A stretch of 64,000 nucleotides of DNA from an uncultured Acidobacteriota bacterium (GCA_902826795.1 CADEGD010000003.1:112850-176849), one strand, 5' to 3'. Counted from the first letter of the stretch, positions 25,638 through 36,689 are shown. Notes: a model not told the origin generated them from the sequence alone. Translations and numbers: made by a program.

Positions 25638-26729
25638 ATGAAGATAACCGTATTGCCTGGCGACGGAGTCGGGCCGGAAGTAACAAGAGAAGCACTTCGC
25701 GTGTTAAATGCCGTCGCGTTGGTACATTCGATCGAGATCGAAACAACCGGGGCCTTGATCGGCGGCTGTGCGATCCGTGAGGCCGGTTCGCCTTTGCCGG
25801 AGGAAACCGTCGCCGCATTTGAAGGTGCCGACGCGGTCCTGTTGGGAGCCGTAGGCGATCCCGCATATGACCACCTCCTCCCGGATCAACGTCCTGAGAT
25901 CGGGCTGCTAAAGATGCGCCAGCACCTTGGCGGATTCGCAAATCTCCGTCCCTCGAAGGCTTACGGCTCGCTGATCGATTCGTCTCCGCTTCGACGCGAG
26001 ATATTCGAGGGGACGGATCTTCTGATCGTTCGCGAACTTCTCGGCGGGCTCTATTTCGGCACACCTCGCGGATTTGAGGATGGCAATTCTTCTGCCTTCA
26101 ACACGATGCGATATAGCACGGCTGAGGTCGAACGCGTAGCCCGAGTAGCATTCGAATCTGCTCGCGGCCGCCGCAGGAAAGTAACTTCGGTTGATAAGGC
26201 CAACGTCCTTGAAACTTCCAGACTTTGGCGCGAGAGCGTATCCAAAGTCGCTGCCGACTATCCAGACGTTGAACTTGATCATCTATTCGTAGACGCGTGT
26301 GCAATGCACTTAGTAACAAATCCGACACGTTTCGATGTCGTCCTAACCGAGAATCTTTTCGGTGACATTCTGTCGGATGAAGCTGCAGTACTGACCGGAT
26401 CGCTCGGCATGTTGGCGTCTGCGACCATCGGCGGCAAGATCGATCTCTTTGAACCGGTACACGGATCGGCTCCGGATATCGCCGGAAAAGACCTTGCAAA
26501 TCCGATCGGAGCCATCGCGTCGGCCGCGATGCTTCTTCGATACACCGGAAAGAATGAGGAGGCGGCATTAGCCATCGAATCGGCGATCGAGCGAGCGCTT
26601 GCTGAAGGCTACCGCACGGCGGACATCGCTCGTGACGACAATTCCATCTCGACAACGGCTATGGGTGAGCTGATCGCGAGATACGCGTTGGGAAAAACCG
26701 CCTCTCAGCCGGCTTCGCAGGCAAACTGA
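25638..26729 (+). CDS. leuB: 3-isopropylmalate dehydrogenase
   Basis: It oxidises and decarboxylates 3-isopropylmalate with NAD+, the third step of leucine synthesis. The 363 residues have the normal length. The N-terminus [10 protein letters not shown], the substrate loop [16 protein letters not shown], the [10 protein letters not shown] stretch, the catalytic [14 protein letters not shown] (Lys) and the metal Asp region [12 protein letters not shown] are all present, as is the [14 protein letters not shown] nucleotide site. It lies between leuA and leuC, with 16 and 7 bases to its neighbours. Confidence 0.96.
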   Translation: MKITVLPGDGVGPEVTREALRVLNAVALVHSIEIETTGALIGGCAIREAGSPLPEETVAAFEGADAVLLGAVGDPAYDHLLPDQRPEIGLLKMRQHLGGFANLRPSKAYGSLIDSSPLRREIFEGTDLLIVRELLGGLYFGTPRGFEDGNSSAFNTMRYSTAEVERVARVAFESARGRRRKVTSVDKANVLETSRLWRESVSKVAADYPDVELDHLFVDACAMHLVTNPTRFDVVLTENLFGDILSDEAAVLTGSLGMLASATIGGKIDLFEPVHGSAPDIAGKDLANPIGAIASAAMLLRYTGKNEEAALAIESAIERALAEGYRTADIARDDNSISTTAMGELIARYALGKTASQPASQAN

Positions 26730-26736
26730 TCCGCAG

Positions 26737-28146
26737 ATGAAAACGCTTTACGACAAGATCTGGGACGCACACATCGTCCATTCGGAATCGGGGAAGCCGT
26801 CGCTGCTTTACGTAGGTCTGCATCTTGTCCATGAGGTTACGTCGCCACAGGCGTTCGAGGGACTTCGGCTGAACGGGAGAAAAGTGCGTCGTCCCGATCG
26901 GACTTATGCTACGGTCGATCACGCGATTCCCACAAAGAATAGAAACCTTCCCTTTGCCGATCCGATTGCCGCAAAGCAGGTGGATACCCTCAGGCAGAAT
27001 TGTAAGGATTTCGGTGTTCAACTGTTCGATTTGGACCGGATCGAGCAAGGCATCGTGCACGTCTTCGGGCCTGAACAAGGATTGACGCGGCCGGGAATGA
27101 CGATCGTATGCGGTGATTCGCATACGGCAACTCATGGGGCGTTCGGGTCGCTCGCGTTCGGCATCGGAACAAGCGAAGTCGAGCACGTTCTCGCCACGCA
27201 AACACTTCAGCAAGCGAAAGCAAAGAATCTGCTGATCAACGTTGACGGCGACCTTCCGTTCGGCGTCACCGCCAAGGACGTAATCCTCGCGATCATCAAT
27301 CGAATCGGGACAGCCGGCGGCACCGGATACGTGATCGAATATGCCGGCTCGGCTATCCGCTCGCTTTCGATGGAAGGCCGAATGACGGTCTGCAATATGA
27401 GTATCGAGGCTGGCGCACGTGCCGGCTTGATCGCCCCGGACGAATCGACGTATGAGTACTTGAATGGTCGAGCTTTCAGCCCGAAGGAAGATGATTGGGA
27501 TAATGCCATCGAGTATTGGAAAACTTTGCCGACTGATGATGGAGCCATGTTCGACAGAACGGTCGAGGTCGACGCTGCCGAACTTGCACCGTTCGTAACG
27601 TGGGGAACTTCGCCGGAAATGTCGGTAACGATCGGCGAGCGAGTTCCGGATCCGGCAGTCATCGCGGATGAGAACAAGCGAAAATCTTACGAGCGGGCGT
27701 TGGAGTATATGGACCTCGAGCCGGATCAGAATATCGAATCGATTCCTCTCGACCGCGTTTTTATCGGTTCCTGTACCAATTCCCGGATCGAGGATCTTCG
27801 TGAAGCAGCCAAGGTTGTTCGTGGATACAAGATCAATAGTAGCGTCAACGCCATGGTGGTTCCCGGTTCGATGCAGATCAAGCGACAGGCTGAGGCCGAG
27901 GGTCTGGCGGCGATCTTTGAAGGCGCCGGCTTTGAATGGCGCGACGCCGGATGTTCGATGTGTCTCGCGATGAATGACGACGTGCTGGCCGGCGGCGAAC
28001 GCTGCGCCTCTACGAGTAATCGTAACTTTGAGGGCAGGCAAGGCCGCGGCGGACGCACTCATCTTGTGAGCCCGTCAATGGCCGCAGCCGCCGCAATTGC
28101 CGGTCACTTTGTCGACATTCGCGATTGGAGATTCAAGGAGATCTAG
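26737..28146 (+). CDS. leuC: 3-isopropylmalate dehydratase large subunit
   Basis: An aconitase-family isomerase that with LeuD converts 2- to 3-isopropylmalate. The 469 residues have normal length. The [4Fe-4S] ligands are Cys in GSCTNSR and two in [10 protein letters not shown]. Other marks are [20 protein letters not shown] near residue 125 and the C-terminal [18 protein letters not shown]. The stop touches the leuD start directly. Confidence 0.97.
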   Translation: MKTLYDKIWDAHIVHSESGKPSLLYVGLHLVHEVTSPQAFEGLRLNGRKVRRPDRTYATVDHAIPTKNRNLPFADPIAAKQVDTLRQNCKDFGVQLFDLDRIEQGIVHVFGPEQGLTRPGMTIVCGDSHTATHGAFGSLAFGIGTSEVEHVLATQTLQQAKAKNLLINVDGDLPFGVTAKDVILAIINRIGTAGGTGYVIEYAGSAIRSLSMEGRMTVCNMSIEAGARAGLIAPDESTYEYLNGRAFSPKEDDWDNAIEYWKTLPTDDGAMFDRTVEVDAAELAPFVTWGTSPEMSVTIGERVPDPAVIADENKRKSYERALEYMDLEPDQNIESIPLDRVFIGSCTNSRIEDLREAAKVVRGYKINSSVNAMVVPGSMQIKRQAEAEGLAAIFEGAGFEWRDAGCSMCLAMNDDVLAGGERCASTSNRNFEGRQGRGGRTHLVSPSMAAAAAIAGHFVDIRDWRFKEI

Positions 28147-28761
28147 GTGGAGAAGTTTGTCAGACATACCGGGAAGGCAGTGGCGATGGACCTTGCCAAT
28201 ATCGACACGGATCAGATAATTCCGAAACAGTTTCTCAAGCGGATCGAGCGCTCGGGCTACGGCGAGTTTCTATTTTATGACTGGCGATTCACGCCGAGCG
28301 GCGAACTCATTGAAGACTTTGTTTTGAACCGGCCGGAAGCAGAAGGGGCGTCGGTCTTGATCGCTGGCGACAATTTCGGCTGCGGTTCATCCCGCGAACA
28401 TGCTCCATGGAGCCTTCACGATTACGGCTTTCGCGTCGTCATCGCTCCCAGCTTTGCTGACATCTTCTATAACAACAGTCTCAAGACAGGGCTGTTACCC
28501 GTTCGCCTGAGCGCTGAGGACGTATCCACCCTTGCGGGCCGATCGAAGGATAAGCCGGAATACGCGATCACAGTAGATCTCGAGGCAAAATCGGTGTCCG
28601 ATAGTCTTGGATACTTGAAGACTTTCGAGATCGACGATTTTCGAAAATACTGCCTCATGAACGGTTTGGACGACATTGGCCTGACTCTTCAGCATGAATC
28701 GTCAATCTCGGAGTATGAAGAGTCGTCGAGGCAAACCCAACCTTTTCTTGCATTTAGCTAG
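28147..28761 (+). CDS. leuD: 3-isopropylmalate dehydratase small subunit
   Basis: The swivel domain partner of LeuC, 204 residues, starting with GTG 28147 right after the leuC stop; AAGGAGAT lies before it inside the leuC end. Marks are NIDTDQIIPKQFLKR and NFGCGSSREHAPWSL, the substrate-binding loop. It is the last gene of leuABCD. The next 150 bases hold no gene. Confidence 0.96.
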   Translation: MEKFVRHTGKAVAMDLANIDTDQIIPKQFLKRIERSGYGEFLFYDWRFTPSGELIEDFVLNRPEAEGASVLIAGDNFGCGSSREHAPWSLHDYGFRVVIAPSFADIFYNNSLKTGLLPVRLSAEDVSTLAGRSKDKPEYAITVDLEAKSVSDSLGYLKTFEIDDFRKYCLMNGLDDIGLTLQHESSISEYEESSRQTQPFLAFS

Positions 28762-28913
28762 CTACGCCGTAGATTTTCCGAGGTTCTCACCTGTTTGCAT
28801 TTTTCAACTCCGCAAGTTACCATGAAAGCTCGTAAATGCGGCAGTTTCGCACGCTCTCGCCCTAAATTACGAAATACGATTTACCCAGACACTGTACTAA
28901 ACGCGCTCCATTT

Positions 28914-30047
28914 ATGGGCTTTTCTACAATTGCAATACACGCTGGAAACGAGCCCGACTCAGCGACAGGAGCAGTAAGCGTCCCCATCTACCAAACGTCG
29001 ACCTACGCGCAGGAGGGACTTGGTAAACACAAGGGTTATGAATACGCACGCACTCAGAACCCGACGCGTGCGGCTTTGGAGAAAAATATCGCCGCACTTG
29101 AAGGTGCCGAGTTCGGCTACGCCTTCGCTTCGGGAATGTCGGCTATCGACGCGGTCTTAAAGCTTATTAAAGCTGGCGAGCACGTTATTCTGGGCGACAA
29201 TACGTACGGCGGCACCTTTCGGCTTTTTAGCAAGATCCTAAGCAATTACGGCGTCGAGTTCGATCTTGCGGATACGTCAGACGTCGCGGAGCTCGAAAAG
29301 GCCTTCAAACCGAACACGAAGATGCTGTTCGTTGAAACGCCCACCAATCCGGTAATGACGGTTACGGACCTGGCAGCGGTTTCCGAACTCGCGCATTCCC
29401 GGGGAGTCAAGGTAGTTTGTGATAACACCTTCATGTCCCCTTACTTTCAGCGCCCGATCGAACATGGTGTTGATGTCGTCGTTCACTCGACAACAAAGTA
29501 TTTGAACGGTCATTCGGACAGCGTAGGCGGTTTTGTCGCGTTGAATGATGCCAAGGATGCTGAATGGATACAGTTTGTTCAGAACGGTGTCGGAGCTATT
29601 CTTTCGCCGTTCGATTCGTTTTTAGTTCTGCGAGGCACAAAGACTTTGGCCGTTCGGATGGAAGCTCACGACAAGAACGGAAGAGTTATCGCAAATTTTT
29701 TGGCTGAACATCCGAAGGTTCAACAGGTATACTATCCGGGGCTTACCTCGCATCCGCAGCACGAGCTTGCGAAACGCCAACAATCTGGTTTCGGAGGAAT
29801 GGTTTCGTTCGAGACAGGCTCGCTGGAGAACGCAAAAAAAGTTCTAGAGAGCGTCAAGCTTTGTACTCTCGGCGAAAGTTTAGGGGGTGTTGAATCGCTT
29901 ATTTCGCACCCTGCAACCATGACCCACGCTTCCGTGCCGTCGGAAACGAGGTCAAAATTAGGGATTACCGATGGACTCGTTCGCATTTCGGTGGGAATCG
30001 AGGATGTCGAAGACATTATTGGAGATTTAGACCAAGCGCTAAGCTAG
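28914..30047 (+). CDS. Cystathionine gamma-synthase/gamma-lyase family PLP enzyme
   Basis: A trans-sulfuration enzyme of the Cys/Met-metabolism PLP family, 377 residues. The PLP lysine is Lys195 in HSTTKYLNGHSD, and the N-terminal YEYARTQNPTRAALE and FASGMSAI are typical. Synthase (cystathionine from an acyl-homoserine) and lyase (cysteine from cystathionine) cannot be separated by eye; the closing SHPATMTHASVP is shared by both. It stands alone, 152 bases after leuD, in a region with no clear S-adenosylmethionine riboswitch that I could see. Confidence 0.88.
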   Translation: MGFSTIAIHAGNEPDSATGAVSVPIYQTSTYAQEGLGKHKGYEYARTQNPTRAALEKNIAALEGAEFGYAFASGMSAIDAVLKLIKAGEHVILGDNTYGGTFRLFSKILSNYGVEFDLADTSDVAELEKAFKPNTKMLFVETPTNPVMTVTDLAAVSELAHSRGVKVVCDNTFMSPYFQRPIEHGVDVVVHSTTKYLNGHSDSVGGFVALNDAKDAEWIQFVQNGVGAILSPFDSFLVLRGTKTLAVRMEAHDKNGRVIANFLAEHPKVQQVYYPGLTSHPQHELAKRQQSGFGGMVSFETGSLENAKKVLESVKLCTLGESLGGVESLISHPATMTHASVPSETRSKLGITDGLVRISVGIEDVEDIIGDLDQALS

Positions 30048-30060
30048 ACTTAGGATCAGA

Positions 30061-30087
30061 GGATCCGTCCGCCTCATTTGCGGATCC
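30061..30087. repeat. Hairpin between the PLP enzyme and PP2C genes
   Basis: GGATCCG (30061-30067) pairs with CGGATCC (30081-30087); inside it TCCGC and GCGGA give an alternative stem. No U-run follows. It could be a weak terminator or another dispersed palindrome. Confidence 0.5.
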
Positions 30088-30113
30088 AACGGCATCCGAG
30101 ACTTGCGATTTTT

Positions 30114-31073
30114 ATGTTTAGTGTTGAGATTCACGCCACTTCCCATGTCGGCCGCGTACGCCGCGGTAATGAGGACAATTACCTTTTACTTAGCATCTCG
30201 AAGAGCCGAGCATGGACGAGCAAGCAGGAAAGCGGCGAGTTCGTTATCGAATCTCAAAATTTTGAGGTAGACGAGAACGGGGTCGTTCTTGCGGTTTCGG
30301 ACGGCATGGGCGGAGCTCTGGCCGGCGAAGTAGCGAGCAAGATGGCGGTTGAGAGCGTTTGTGAAAAGCTGCTTCACGAAGATCTTGAAGAAACACTTAC
30401 GCCGGAAGCGCTGGACTACAACCTTATCTCTAAACTTTATAACGCCACGGTTTACGCGAATTACTTGGTACATAACCAAGGGCGTTCTGATGCACAGTTT
30501 CAAGGCATGGGTGCGACTTTCACAGGTTTAGGGATTACGCCTCGCGGAATCGATATCGTTCAAGTCGGCGACAGCCGGGCGTATTTGGTAAGGAACGAAA
30601 AGATCTACCAGGTCACGAAAGACCAATCGCTTGTTCAGCAGTTGATCGACGCGCAGCAGATATCTGCCGAGGAGGCTGAGAGCCATACTCTGAAGAACGT
30701 TATTCTTCAGGCTCTGGGTGCTCAGAACGAGATCTATCCGGTTTCAGCTCGCCTTGCACCTTGCCGCGACGACGTTCTTTTGATCTGCAGCGATGGGCTC
30801 TCGAACAAGGTCAGCGCCGCGAGCATGCAGAACCACGTTAGCTCGAATATCGATCAGCTTGAACTTGCCTGTGCGGGTTTGGTGAAGGAAGCGAACGAGA
30901 ACGGCGGCGAAGATAACATTACCGTCATCCTTGCCCGTCTACAAGGCGACAGTCTGCCCGTCGGCGACGAAGAAGACGTCCAACTCGAATTGATCGACTT
31001 GGGCGGCATCCACGATACAGCAGATCAAGCGGAAGACGATACTCAAGAGCAGGACACCGCAGAGATCGTCTAG
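30114..31073 (+). CDS. PP2C-type serine/threonine protein phosphatase
   Basis: A cytosolic Stp1/PrpC-like phosphatase of 319 residues from ATG 30114. The metal-binding and catalytic motifs are GRVRRGNEDN, VSDGMGGALAGEVAS, GDSRAYLVR, LICSDGLSNKV and NGGEDNITVI. A Glu/Asp-rich tail of about 40 residues follows the catalytic domain and is unusual for the short bacterial type. No partner Ser/Thr kinase gene adjoins it. Its last four bases overlap the convergent NfeD gene. Confidence 0.92.
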   Translation: MFSVEIHATSHVGRVRRGNEDNYLLLSISKSRAWTSKQESGEFVIESQNFEVDENGVVLAVSDGMGGALAGEVASKMAVESVCEKLLHEDLEETLTPEALDYNLISKLYNATVYANYLVHNQGRSDAQFQGMGATFTGLGITPRGIDIVQVGDSRAYLVRNEKIYQVTKDQSLVQQLIDAQQISAEEAESHTLKNVILQALGAQNEIYPVSARLAPCRDDVLLICSDGLSNKVSAASMQNHVSSNIDQLELACAGLVKEANENGGEDNITVILARLQGDSLPVGDEEDVQLELIDLGGIHDTADQAEDDTQEQDTAEIV

Positions 31074-31546
31074 TCATCGCCGCGCCAGTCGGGCAGGTGT
31101 TTGACGACAGGCCGAACATAGATCGACGAGCCCTGAATTCTCACGACTTCGACCTTTTCACCCTCTACAAGTTCTACATCATCTTCCGGATAGGCCGTCC
31201 AGGTCGAGCCGTATACTTTGACCGCGCCCTCGTTCAATGCTCCTCTGCTCGCAGAAGTTACTGTTCCTATCTGTCCGGGAAGCGCGTCGATACCCATCTT
31301 GGGAGCATCGTCATCATGACGGCTTAAAAAGTTGGCGAAGATGGTGCGGGATGCGGCCGTAAGCGCGACGGATACGATAGCGAATATCAGGAACTGGCCG
31401 AGCAGTCCGACGCCGAAGGCTCCCGCAGCCGCGGCGATGAGCGCACCGACGCCGAACCACAGCAGCACGAATCCAAGCGTGAACGTTTCGGCGACGATAA
31501 GGGCGACCCCAAGGAGCACCCAAAATATCCACGTATACTGTTCCAT
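31070..31546 (-). CDS. NfeD-family membrane protein
   Basis: 158 residues: about three transmembrane segments in the first 75 residues, then a soluble OB-fold NfeD C-terminal domain (GQIGTVTSA..GAVKVYGSTWTAYP..VEGEKVEVVRIQGSSIYVRP). This is the short type without the ClpP-like protease domain; such proteins often work with SPFH/flotillin proteins in membrane quality control. No SPFH gene is adjacent. Confidence 0.87.
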   Translation of the reverse strand: MEQYTWIFWVLLGVALIVAETFTLGFVLLWFGVGALIAAAAGAFGVGLLGQFLIFAIVSVALTAASRTIFANFLSRHDDDAPKMGIDALPGQIGTVTSASRGALNEGAVKVYGSTWTAYPEDDVELVEGEKVEVVRIQGSSIYVRPVVKHLPDWRGDD

Positions 31547-31624
31547 ATGCGGCTTGCGGCAATGATAGCACGGCCTCGTGCAAACTTCGCTTGCGGCTGA
31601 CGTTCGTGTTAATCTTCAACTTGT

Positions 31625-31711
31625 GCTGGGGTGGCGGAATTGGTAGACGCCCAGGACTTAAAATCCTGTGTCCTTAGGGACGTACGGGTTCGATTCCCGT
31701 CCCCAGTACCA
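31625..31711 (+). tRNA. tRNA-Leu (UAA anticodon)
   Basis: An 87-base tRNA with a long variable arm typical of tRNA-Leu. The acceptor GCTGGGG pairs with CCCCAGT (G-U at the end), the anticodon stem CAGGA/TCCTG frames the loop CTTAAAA (anticodon TAA), the T-arm is CGGGTTCGATTCCCG, and CCA is encoded. It reads UUA codons. Confidence 0.95.
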
Positions 31712-31738
31712 ATAACTCAAATCTTTTCAGACACTTAT

Positions 31739-31769
31739 CGGCCGCCCTTTTTCTCGGGTCGGCCGTTTT
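31739..31769 (+). terminator. Intrinsic terminator after tRNA-Leu
   Basis: CGGCCGCCC pairs with GGG-T-CGGCCG (one bulged T) around an 8-base T-rich loop, followed by TTTT. The remaining bases to 31944 hold nothing I can support. Confidence 0.75.
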
Positions 31770-31944
31770 CATTTAGAGTCGTGGTCTCGGAGAAGGTCTG
31801 GCGGGGATTCGTGATTAGTTGCACCCTGACGATTCTCGACGCAGAGAGAGTGTCTTTTCCATAATCCATCAGCGGCGATTCTGGGTCGGGATAAATCATA
31901 GTTCCAGGGCTTGCAAGGTCCCGAACACGACGGACCTCGTACGG

Positions 31945-33045
31945 TTAATCACCTACTTCACAATAGGTCTTTATCACATCCTTCACGTTGGTCAACGTCT
32001 CGAATAATTGTCGGTAGTTCTCCAGTCCAGCGACCGGATGCGTGAGGAGCTTAGACATCCAGTCGCCGTATTCCAAAACCGCGACCGACATATCCTGCAC
32101 ACCGGACTCGAAGTAAGAGCGGTCTGCGTTGACTGTTCCCACCATCACCCTGTTTCCGAGGACAAAGTCTAGGTTGATCTTGTCCGCGGGTACTTCGGCC
32201 ATTCGATCGCCACCGGTCACGCTTGAGAGTACGAGGACGCCGTTTTTCGCAAGCGCCTGCATTGCGTCAAATACTATCGGTGAGAAGCCGGTTGCTTCGA
32301 AGATGAGATCGAAAGCGCCGTGTTCGGCGGCGAAATCGTTAACCGATGTATCAGACGTCGAGACGTAATGAGCGCCGAGCTCTTCGACGAGATCTGAATT
32401 CAGATAAGGCTTATGCGTTCTACCAAAGGTGAATACATCAAGCCCGCGAAGTTTGAGAACGAGAGTTGCGAGAAGCCCGATCGTTCCCGCTCCGAGAACG
32501 GCGGCTCGTTTAGGCCTCCACACCTTCAGACGGCGCTGGATCTCATAGGCTTGCGTGATCCCTTTCTGAACGACGGTCATCGGCTCCAGCAGTACGCCTA
32601 CTTCCTTCAACCCCCTCGGAACTTTAACGATGAACTCCGCGTCATCTACATAGTATTCCGATAAAAATCCGTGTCGCAGATTGATACCGCGTTCGTAGTA
32701 GACGTCGTCGGTCGTCATGTCATTGGTGCCGATCAGGTCATACAAACTCTGGCCTGGACGGCGAACGGTGGCGACGACATAGTCACCCGGCTTGATTTCG
32801 TGTACGTTCGCTCCGACCTCTTCGACGACGCCGAAACCCTCGTGGCCGATAACGAGAAAATCGGATCCTGGCGGCGGTGCTCCATACTCGGCGTTGTTGA
32901 TCTCCTTATCGGTTCCGTCCACGCCGACGCGAAGCACTTTCACCAGAATGCCGCGGCCATCGGCGATCTCGTCGACCGACGGTTTGGGCATTTCTACGAG
33001 ATGAACGGAGTCAGGTTTTCCGGGTATTACTGCGATCGCTTTCAT
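31945..33045 (-). CDS. Glucose 1-dehydrogenase-like zinc alcohol dehydrogenase
   Basis: A medium-chain dehydrogenase of 366 residues resembling archaeal-type glucose dehydrogenases. The N-terminal catalytic part has [11 protein letters not shown] and [15 protein letters not shown] (GHE supplies a zinc ligand and Glu), and the middle Rossmann fold has [14 protein letters not shown]. Asp in VDGTDKE replaces the Cys ligand of alcohol dehydrogenases, as in glucose dehydrogenases. Expected activity is oxidation of glucose to gluconolactone with NAD(P)+. It is the last gene of a long minus-strand block with a GH63 enzyme and ManC. Confidence 0.85.
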   Translation of the reverse strand: MKAIAVIPGKPDSVHLVEMPKPSVDEIADGRGILVKVLRVGVDGTDKEINNAEYGAPPPGSDFLVIGHEGFGVVEEVGANVHEIKPGDYVVATVRRPGQSLYDLIGTNDMTTDDVYYERGINLRHGFLSEYYVDDAEFIVKVPRGLKEVGVLLEPMTVVQKGITQAYEIQRRLKVWRPKRAAVLGAGTIGLLATLVLKLRGLDVFTFGRTHKPYLNSDLVEELGAHYVSTSDTSVNDFAAEHGAFDLIFEATGFSPIVFDAMQALAKNGVLVLSSVTGGDRMAEVPADKINLDFVLGNRVMVGTVNADRSYFESGVQDMSVAVLEYGDWMSKLLTHPVAGLENYRQLFETLTNVKDVIKTYCEVGD

Positions 33046-33058
33046 GTTTATGTCTCAC

Positions 33059-34003
33059 CTATGCCGCGAGTGCGGGCGACCAATTAGCTTTGATCCCAAG
33101 ATCTTTAATAGCACCGATCACCCGCTGTGGCTCGCCAAGATCGGACCAGCCCACTTCATCCACGCGCTTGACCATTAGTTGGTCGGCGGCTTTTTCAAGT
33201 ATATCGCTTGAGAAGTTCGAGTCAGGAAGCCAAGAGTAGATCGCCCGCAGTAGAGATTTCTCCTGCGAAGTACGAAGCATTCTCTTGGAGACGTCGAACA
33301 TTCGGAAGGCATCGTGCAGATGTATCCTGAAAAGCTCGAGGAATGCATTCGCACGTCCGACCATGACAAAGCTGTTCCACAGACATCCCGCACTTATCAA
33401 CTTTTCTGCGGTCCGTCGCGTGGGCTTTTCCCAAAAGCGGGCTACGCGGGATACGCCGCCGGGTTCGCCGCCAAACAGCGATGAGGCGGGCTCGATCCAA
33501 CCGTACGACGTCTCGGGATTATCGGGCTCAAGACCGAGCAGAACTACTGATCGTGGTTGGAGCTCGACCGCTCGAAAAGTCGCATCAACCTGCGCCATGA
33601 ATCTCTCGTCGTCAGTAAAGAAGTGGTCAGATGGAAAGATCGCGACGCACGCATCGGGATCTTCGACGGCGATCCGCATCAATGAGTAGAGAATCGCAGG
33701 TCCGGTTCCACGACTTTCCGGCTGGACGACGCGACGGCTTTCTGGAACATCCCACAGTGCGGTTTGGTAAAACTTTTCGTGCTTAGCATTAAGGCTGAAA
33801 AATGTATTCTCGACGGGAACCGACAATCGAACCCGGTCGCGCGTAGCGTCTAAAAGACTCTTGCCGCCCAATAAAGGGCAGAACTGTTTTGGCCGATCGT
33901 CGCCCGAGATCACTCGCGTCAACGACTTCAATCTCGATCCGTCACCGCCCGCCAAGATCACGGCATATCGACCGATGCCGTTTGTTTTCATAGTATTCTT
34001 CAT
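33059..34003 (-). CDS. Mannose-1-phosphate guanylyltransferase
   Basis: 314 residues from the ATG at 34003, or 310 from 33991. The nucleotidyltransferase signature AVILAGGDGSRLKSLT and GDDRPKQFCPLLGGKSLL is present, as are PSDHF and the FWEKPTRRTAEKLI region. This is the short monofunctional type without a phosphomannose isomerase domain. It makes GDP-mannose for glycans or compatible solutes. An in-frame extension of 80 residues into the GH63 end is rejected because an intrinsic terminator lies there. It precedes the glucose dehydrogenase gene by 13 bases. Confidence 0.87.
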   Translation of the reverse strand: MKNTMKTNGIGRYAVILAGGDGSRLKSLTRVISGDDRPKQFCPLLGGKSLLDATRDRVRLSVPVENTFFSLNAKHEKFYQTALWDVPESRRVVQPESRGTGPAILYSLMRIAVEDPDACVAIFPSDHFFTDDERFMAQVDATFRAVELQPRSVVLLGLEPDNPETSYGWIEPASSLFGGEPGGVSRVARFWEKPTRRTAEKLISAGCLWNSFVMVGRANAFLELFRIHLHDAFRMFDVSKRMLRTSQEKSLLRAIYSWLPDSNFSSDILEKAADQLMVKRVDEVGWSDLGEPQRVIGAIKDLGIKANWSPALAA

Positions 34004-34031
34004 AAAAAACAGGTGCCTCTTTGCACCTGTT
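34004..34031 (-). terminator. Intrinsic terminator directly before the guanylyltransferase start
   Basis: On the minus strand AACAGGTGC pairs with GCACCTGTT around a 6-base loop, and TTTTTT follows immediately, ending at the ATG of the next gene (34003). It would stop or attenuate transcription from the GH63 gene into the guanylyltransferase gene. Confidence 0.75.
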
Positions 34032-34064
34032 GAATCAATACCTTCCTCTCGTTTATTCCCTGTA

Positions 34065-36689
34065 TCACTCGCCGCTTTGATGAAGAAGTTTGGCGACCAA
34101 TCCGGTCCAGCCGGTTTGATGACTCGCTCCGACTCCGCGCGCGTTGTCGCCATGGAAGTATTCGAAAAACAGCAGATGATCGCGGAAGTTAGGATCGTTT
34201 TGCATCTTTTCGTTCGTACCGAAAACCGGCCGTTTCCCTTCATCATCAAGAAGAAAAATGCGCGACAGCCGCCGCGACAGCTCCTGTGAGACTTCCCAGA
34301 GATCCAGCATTCGTCCGGACCCGGTTGGAAACTCTACCTTGAGGTCGTCTCCATAATAGTGGTGAAACTTCTGGAGCGATTCGATCAGGAGATAATTGAC
34401 CGGAAACCAGACAGGCCCGCGCCAGTTAGAGTTGCCGCCAAAAAGCCCGCTGGTCGACTCGCCGGGTTCGTAGTCGACGCGATGTACGTCACCGTTAACG
34501 GGCATTTCAAACGGATGCGATTCATGAAATTTTGAAAGAGCCCGAATGCCATGCTGCGAAAGGAATTCACCTTCATCGAGCATTATCTTCAAAACCTTCT
34601 CCAGCCGCTCTCGATACGCGACTGAGAGAATCCGGCGTTCGCCCATTCCAGGCGTTCGCATGCACGAAACGTTGTCGGTAAGATCGGGGCGATTTTCGAT
34701 GAACCAATAGAGCCGTTTCTTGAAGTTCGGCAGCTTATCGAGCACTTCAGGCTCGATCGTTCCGACGGCAAAGAGCGGTATCAACCCGACCATCGAGCGG
34801 ACCTTTAACGGCCAGCTTCCCTCGCCGTGCATGTGGAGGGCGTCGTAGTAGAATCCGTCCTCGCCATCCCAAAGCGAGATCCCATGCGAGCCGATATTGT
34901 TCATCGCATCGGCTATAAAAATGAAATGTTCGAAGAACTTGCTTGCGAGGTCCTCATAAGTTTCATCCTCGGCCGCTAATTCCAACGCGATCGCGAGCAT
35001 GTTCAGGCAGTACATCGCCATCCAACTCGTTCCGTCAGCTTGTGCGAGCTTGCCGCCGGTCGGCAGCGGACGCGAGCGATCGAACACGCCGATGTTATCG
35101 AGTCCGAGGAACCCGCCTTCGAAGACATTCATCCCCTCGCTGTCTTTGCGATTTACCCACCATGTGAAATTCAGAAGGAGCTTTTGAAAGACCCGAGAGA
35201 GAAACTTTCTATCGCCGACACCCTTGTGCTTTTTCTCGACCTGGTAAACCCTGAGCGCAGCCCATGCGTGTACGGGAGGATTGACATCGCCGAACGCCCA
35301 CTCGTAGGCAGGAATCTGTCCGTTTGGATGCATGTACCATTCGCGAAGCATCAGCACGAGTTGATCCTTGGCGAAGTGCGAATCAATGATCGCAAGCGGG
35401 ATGCAGTGAAATGCGAGGTCCCACGCCGCATACCACGGATACTCCCACTTGTCCGGCATGGAAATTACGTCCGAGTTGAACAACATCGGCCACTCGTGGT
35501 TGCGGCCAAGCTCGCGAGATTCGGGCGGCTTCGGCATCGCAGGATCACCGTCAAGCCACTCTTGGATGACGTAGTGGTAATACTGTTTCGACCAAAGCAT
35601 TCCGGCAAACGCCTGACGCTGAACGTTTTTCGCATCCTCTGAGAGTTTGCCGTGGATGAGATCTCCGTAAAACTCATCGGCCTCTTTTTTCCGGAGGTCA
35701 AAGATCCGGTCGAACTCGGCGAACGCCGTCTTATGTTTTGTCTCCGTAAGGCGAAGCTTAATGACGATTTCGGAGCGTGCCGGAATGTCGAGCCGGAAGT
35801 TCGCGGCCGCCTTGGTGCCTTTTCCTTCGGGATTCACCGCCTCCTTATTGCCTTGAACAACGTATTCGTGAAAAGCGTCCTTTACATACTGAGTTTGATT
35901 GGGAGATCCGAAAAGTCGCTTGTCGTTAGTTTCGTTTTCGGTGAATAGCAGCTCGTGATCGCCGTCGATGTGAAGATTTCGCTGTCCGTATTCAGGGCAT
36001 TCCACTTCGATGCAGCCCGTTTCGTCGGCCCGCACTTCGCAAAGTGATTCTTGTCCGTACCACGTCCAACGGTTTCGGAACCAAATAGTCGGCAGGACAT
36101 TTATGGAGGCTGTCTCAGGCCCACGGTTTGCGACCGTGATCTTGATCATAATGTCTTCCACGTCCGCTTTTGCATATTCGACAAATACGTCGAAGTAGCG
36201 GTCGTCGTTGAAGATTCCCGTGTCGATCAACTCGAACTCGCCTTCGTCCCTGCCGCGGTTTCTGTTCTCTTCGATCAGTCTGTCGTAGGGAAACTCGGCT
36301 TGAGGATACTTATAGAGCATCTTCATGTACGAGTGGGTAGGGGTCGAGTCGAGATAGTAGTAAAGTTCCTTTACGTCTTCTCCATGATTGCCCTCGCTTC
36401 CCGTCAGGCCGAACAGGCGTTCCTTCAGGATCGGATCTCTCCCGTTCCAGAGTGCGACTGAAAAACAGATCCGCTGGTGTCGGTCGCTGATTCCCGCGAT
36501 ACCGTCCTCGTTCCAGCGGTATGCGCGCGACCGGGCATGGTCGTGCGGAAAGTAATCCCACGCCGAACCATCGGCGCTGTAGTCTTCGCGTACCGTTCCC
36601 CACGCTCGTTCGCTTAAATACGGTCCCCAACGCTTCCAGTATTTGGTACGGTCATCAGACTCCTGCAACCGTTTTTGTTCGGCATTCAT
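34065..36689 (-). CDS. GH63-family glucosidase (MGH1-like glycoside hydrolase)
   Basis: A 874-residue cytosolic enzyme without signal peptide. It has an N-terminal beta-rich domain ([21 protein letters not shown]), then an (alpha/alpha)6 barrel with [46 protein letters not shown] and the late [27 protein letters not shown], all typical of the long bacterial GH63 glucosidases. GH63 enzymes invert alpha-glucosidic or related bonds; mannosyl- and glucosylglycerate hydrolases belong to the same wider group. The start overlaps the YHS gene stop by one base (TAATG). Confidence 0.87.
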   Translation of the reverse strand: MNAEQKRLQESDDRTKYWKRWGPYLSERAWGTVREDYSADGSAWDYFPHDHARSRAYRWNEDGIAGISDRHQRICFSVALWNGRDPILKERLFGLTGSEGNHGEDVKELYYYLDSTPTHSYMKMLYKYPQAEFPYDRLIEENRNRGRDEGEFELIDTGIFNDDRYFDVFVEYAKADVEDIMIKITVANRGPETASINVLPTIWFRNRWTWYGQESLCEVRADETGCIEVECPEYGQRNLHIDGDHELLFTENETNDKRLFGSPNQTQYVKDAFHEYVVQGNKEAVNPEGKGTKAAANFRLDIPARSEIVIKLRLTETKHKTAFAEFDRIFDLRKKEADEFYGDLIHGKLSEDAKNVQRQAFAGMLWSKQYYHYVIQEWLDGDPAMPKPPESRELGRNHEWPMLFNSDVISMPDKWEYPWYAAWDLAFHCIPLAIIDSHFAKDQLVLMLREWYMHPNGQIPAYEWAFGDVNPPVHAWAALRVYQVEKKHKGVGDRKFLSRVFQKLLLNFTWWVNRKDSEGMNVFEGGFLGLDNIGVFDRSRPLPTGGKLAQADGTSWMAMYCLNMLAIALELAAEDETYEDLASKFFEHFIFIADAMNNIGSHGISLWDGEDGFYYDALHMHGEGSWPLKVRSMVGLIPLFAVGTIEPEVLDKLPNFKKRLYWFIENRPDLTDNVSCMRTPGMGERRILSVAYRERLEKVLKIMLDEGEFLSQHGIRALSKFHESHPFEMPVNGDVHRVDYEPGESTSGLFGGNSNWRGPVWFPVNYLLIESLQKFHHYYGDDLKVEFPTGSGRMLDLWEVSQELSRRLSRIFLLDDEGKRPVFGTNEKMQNDPNFRDHLLFFEYFHGDNARGVGASHQTGWTGLVAKLLHQSGE

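Noticed and set aside
26659..28062. A 467-codon open frame on the minus strand across leuC
   Set aside because: It is antisense to the clear leuC gene, has biased composition rich in Arg and His, and no family features.
28762..28913. Possible S-adenosylmethionine riboswitch before the PLP enzyme
   Set aside because: The gap is too short and lacks the paired regions of known SAM riboswitch types.
31631..31864. A 77-codon frame over the tRNA-Leu region
   Set aside because: It reads through a tRNA gene and its terminator.
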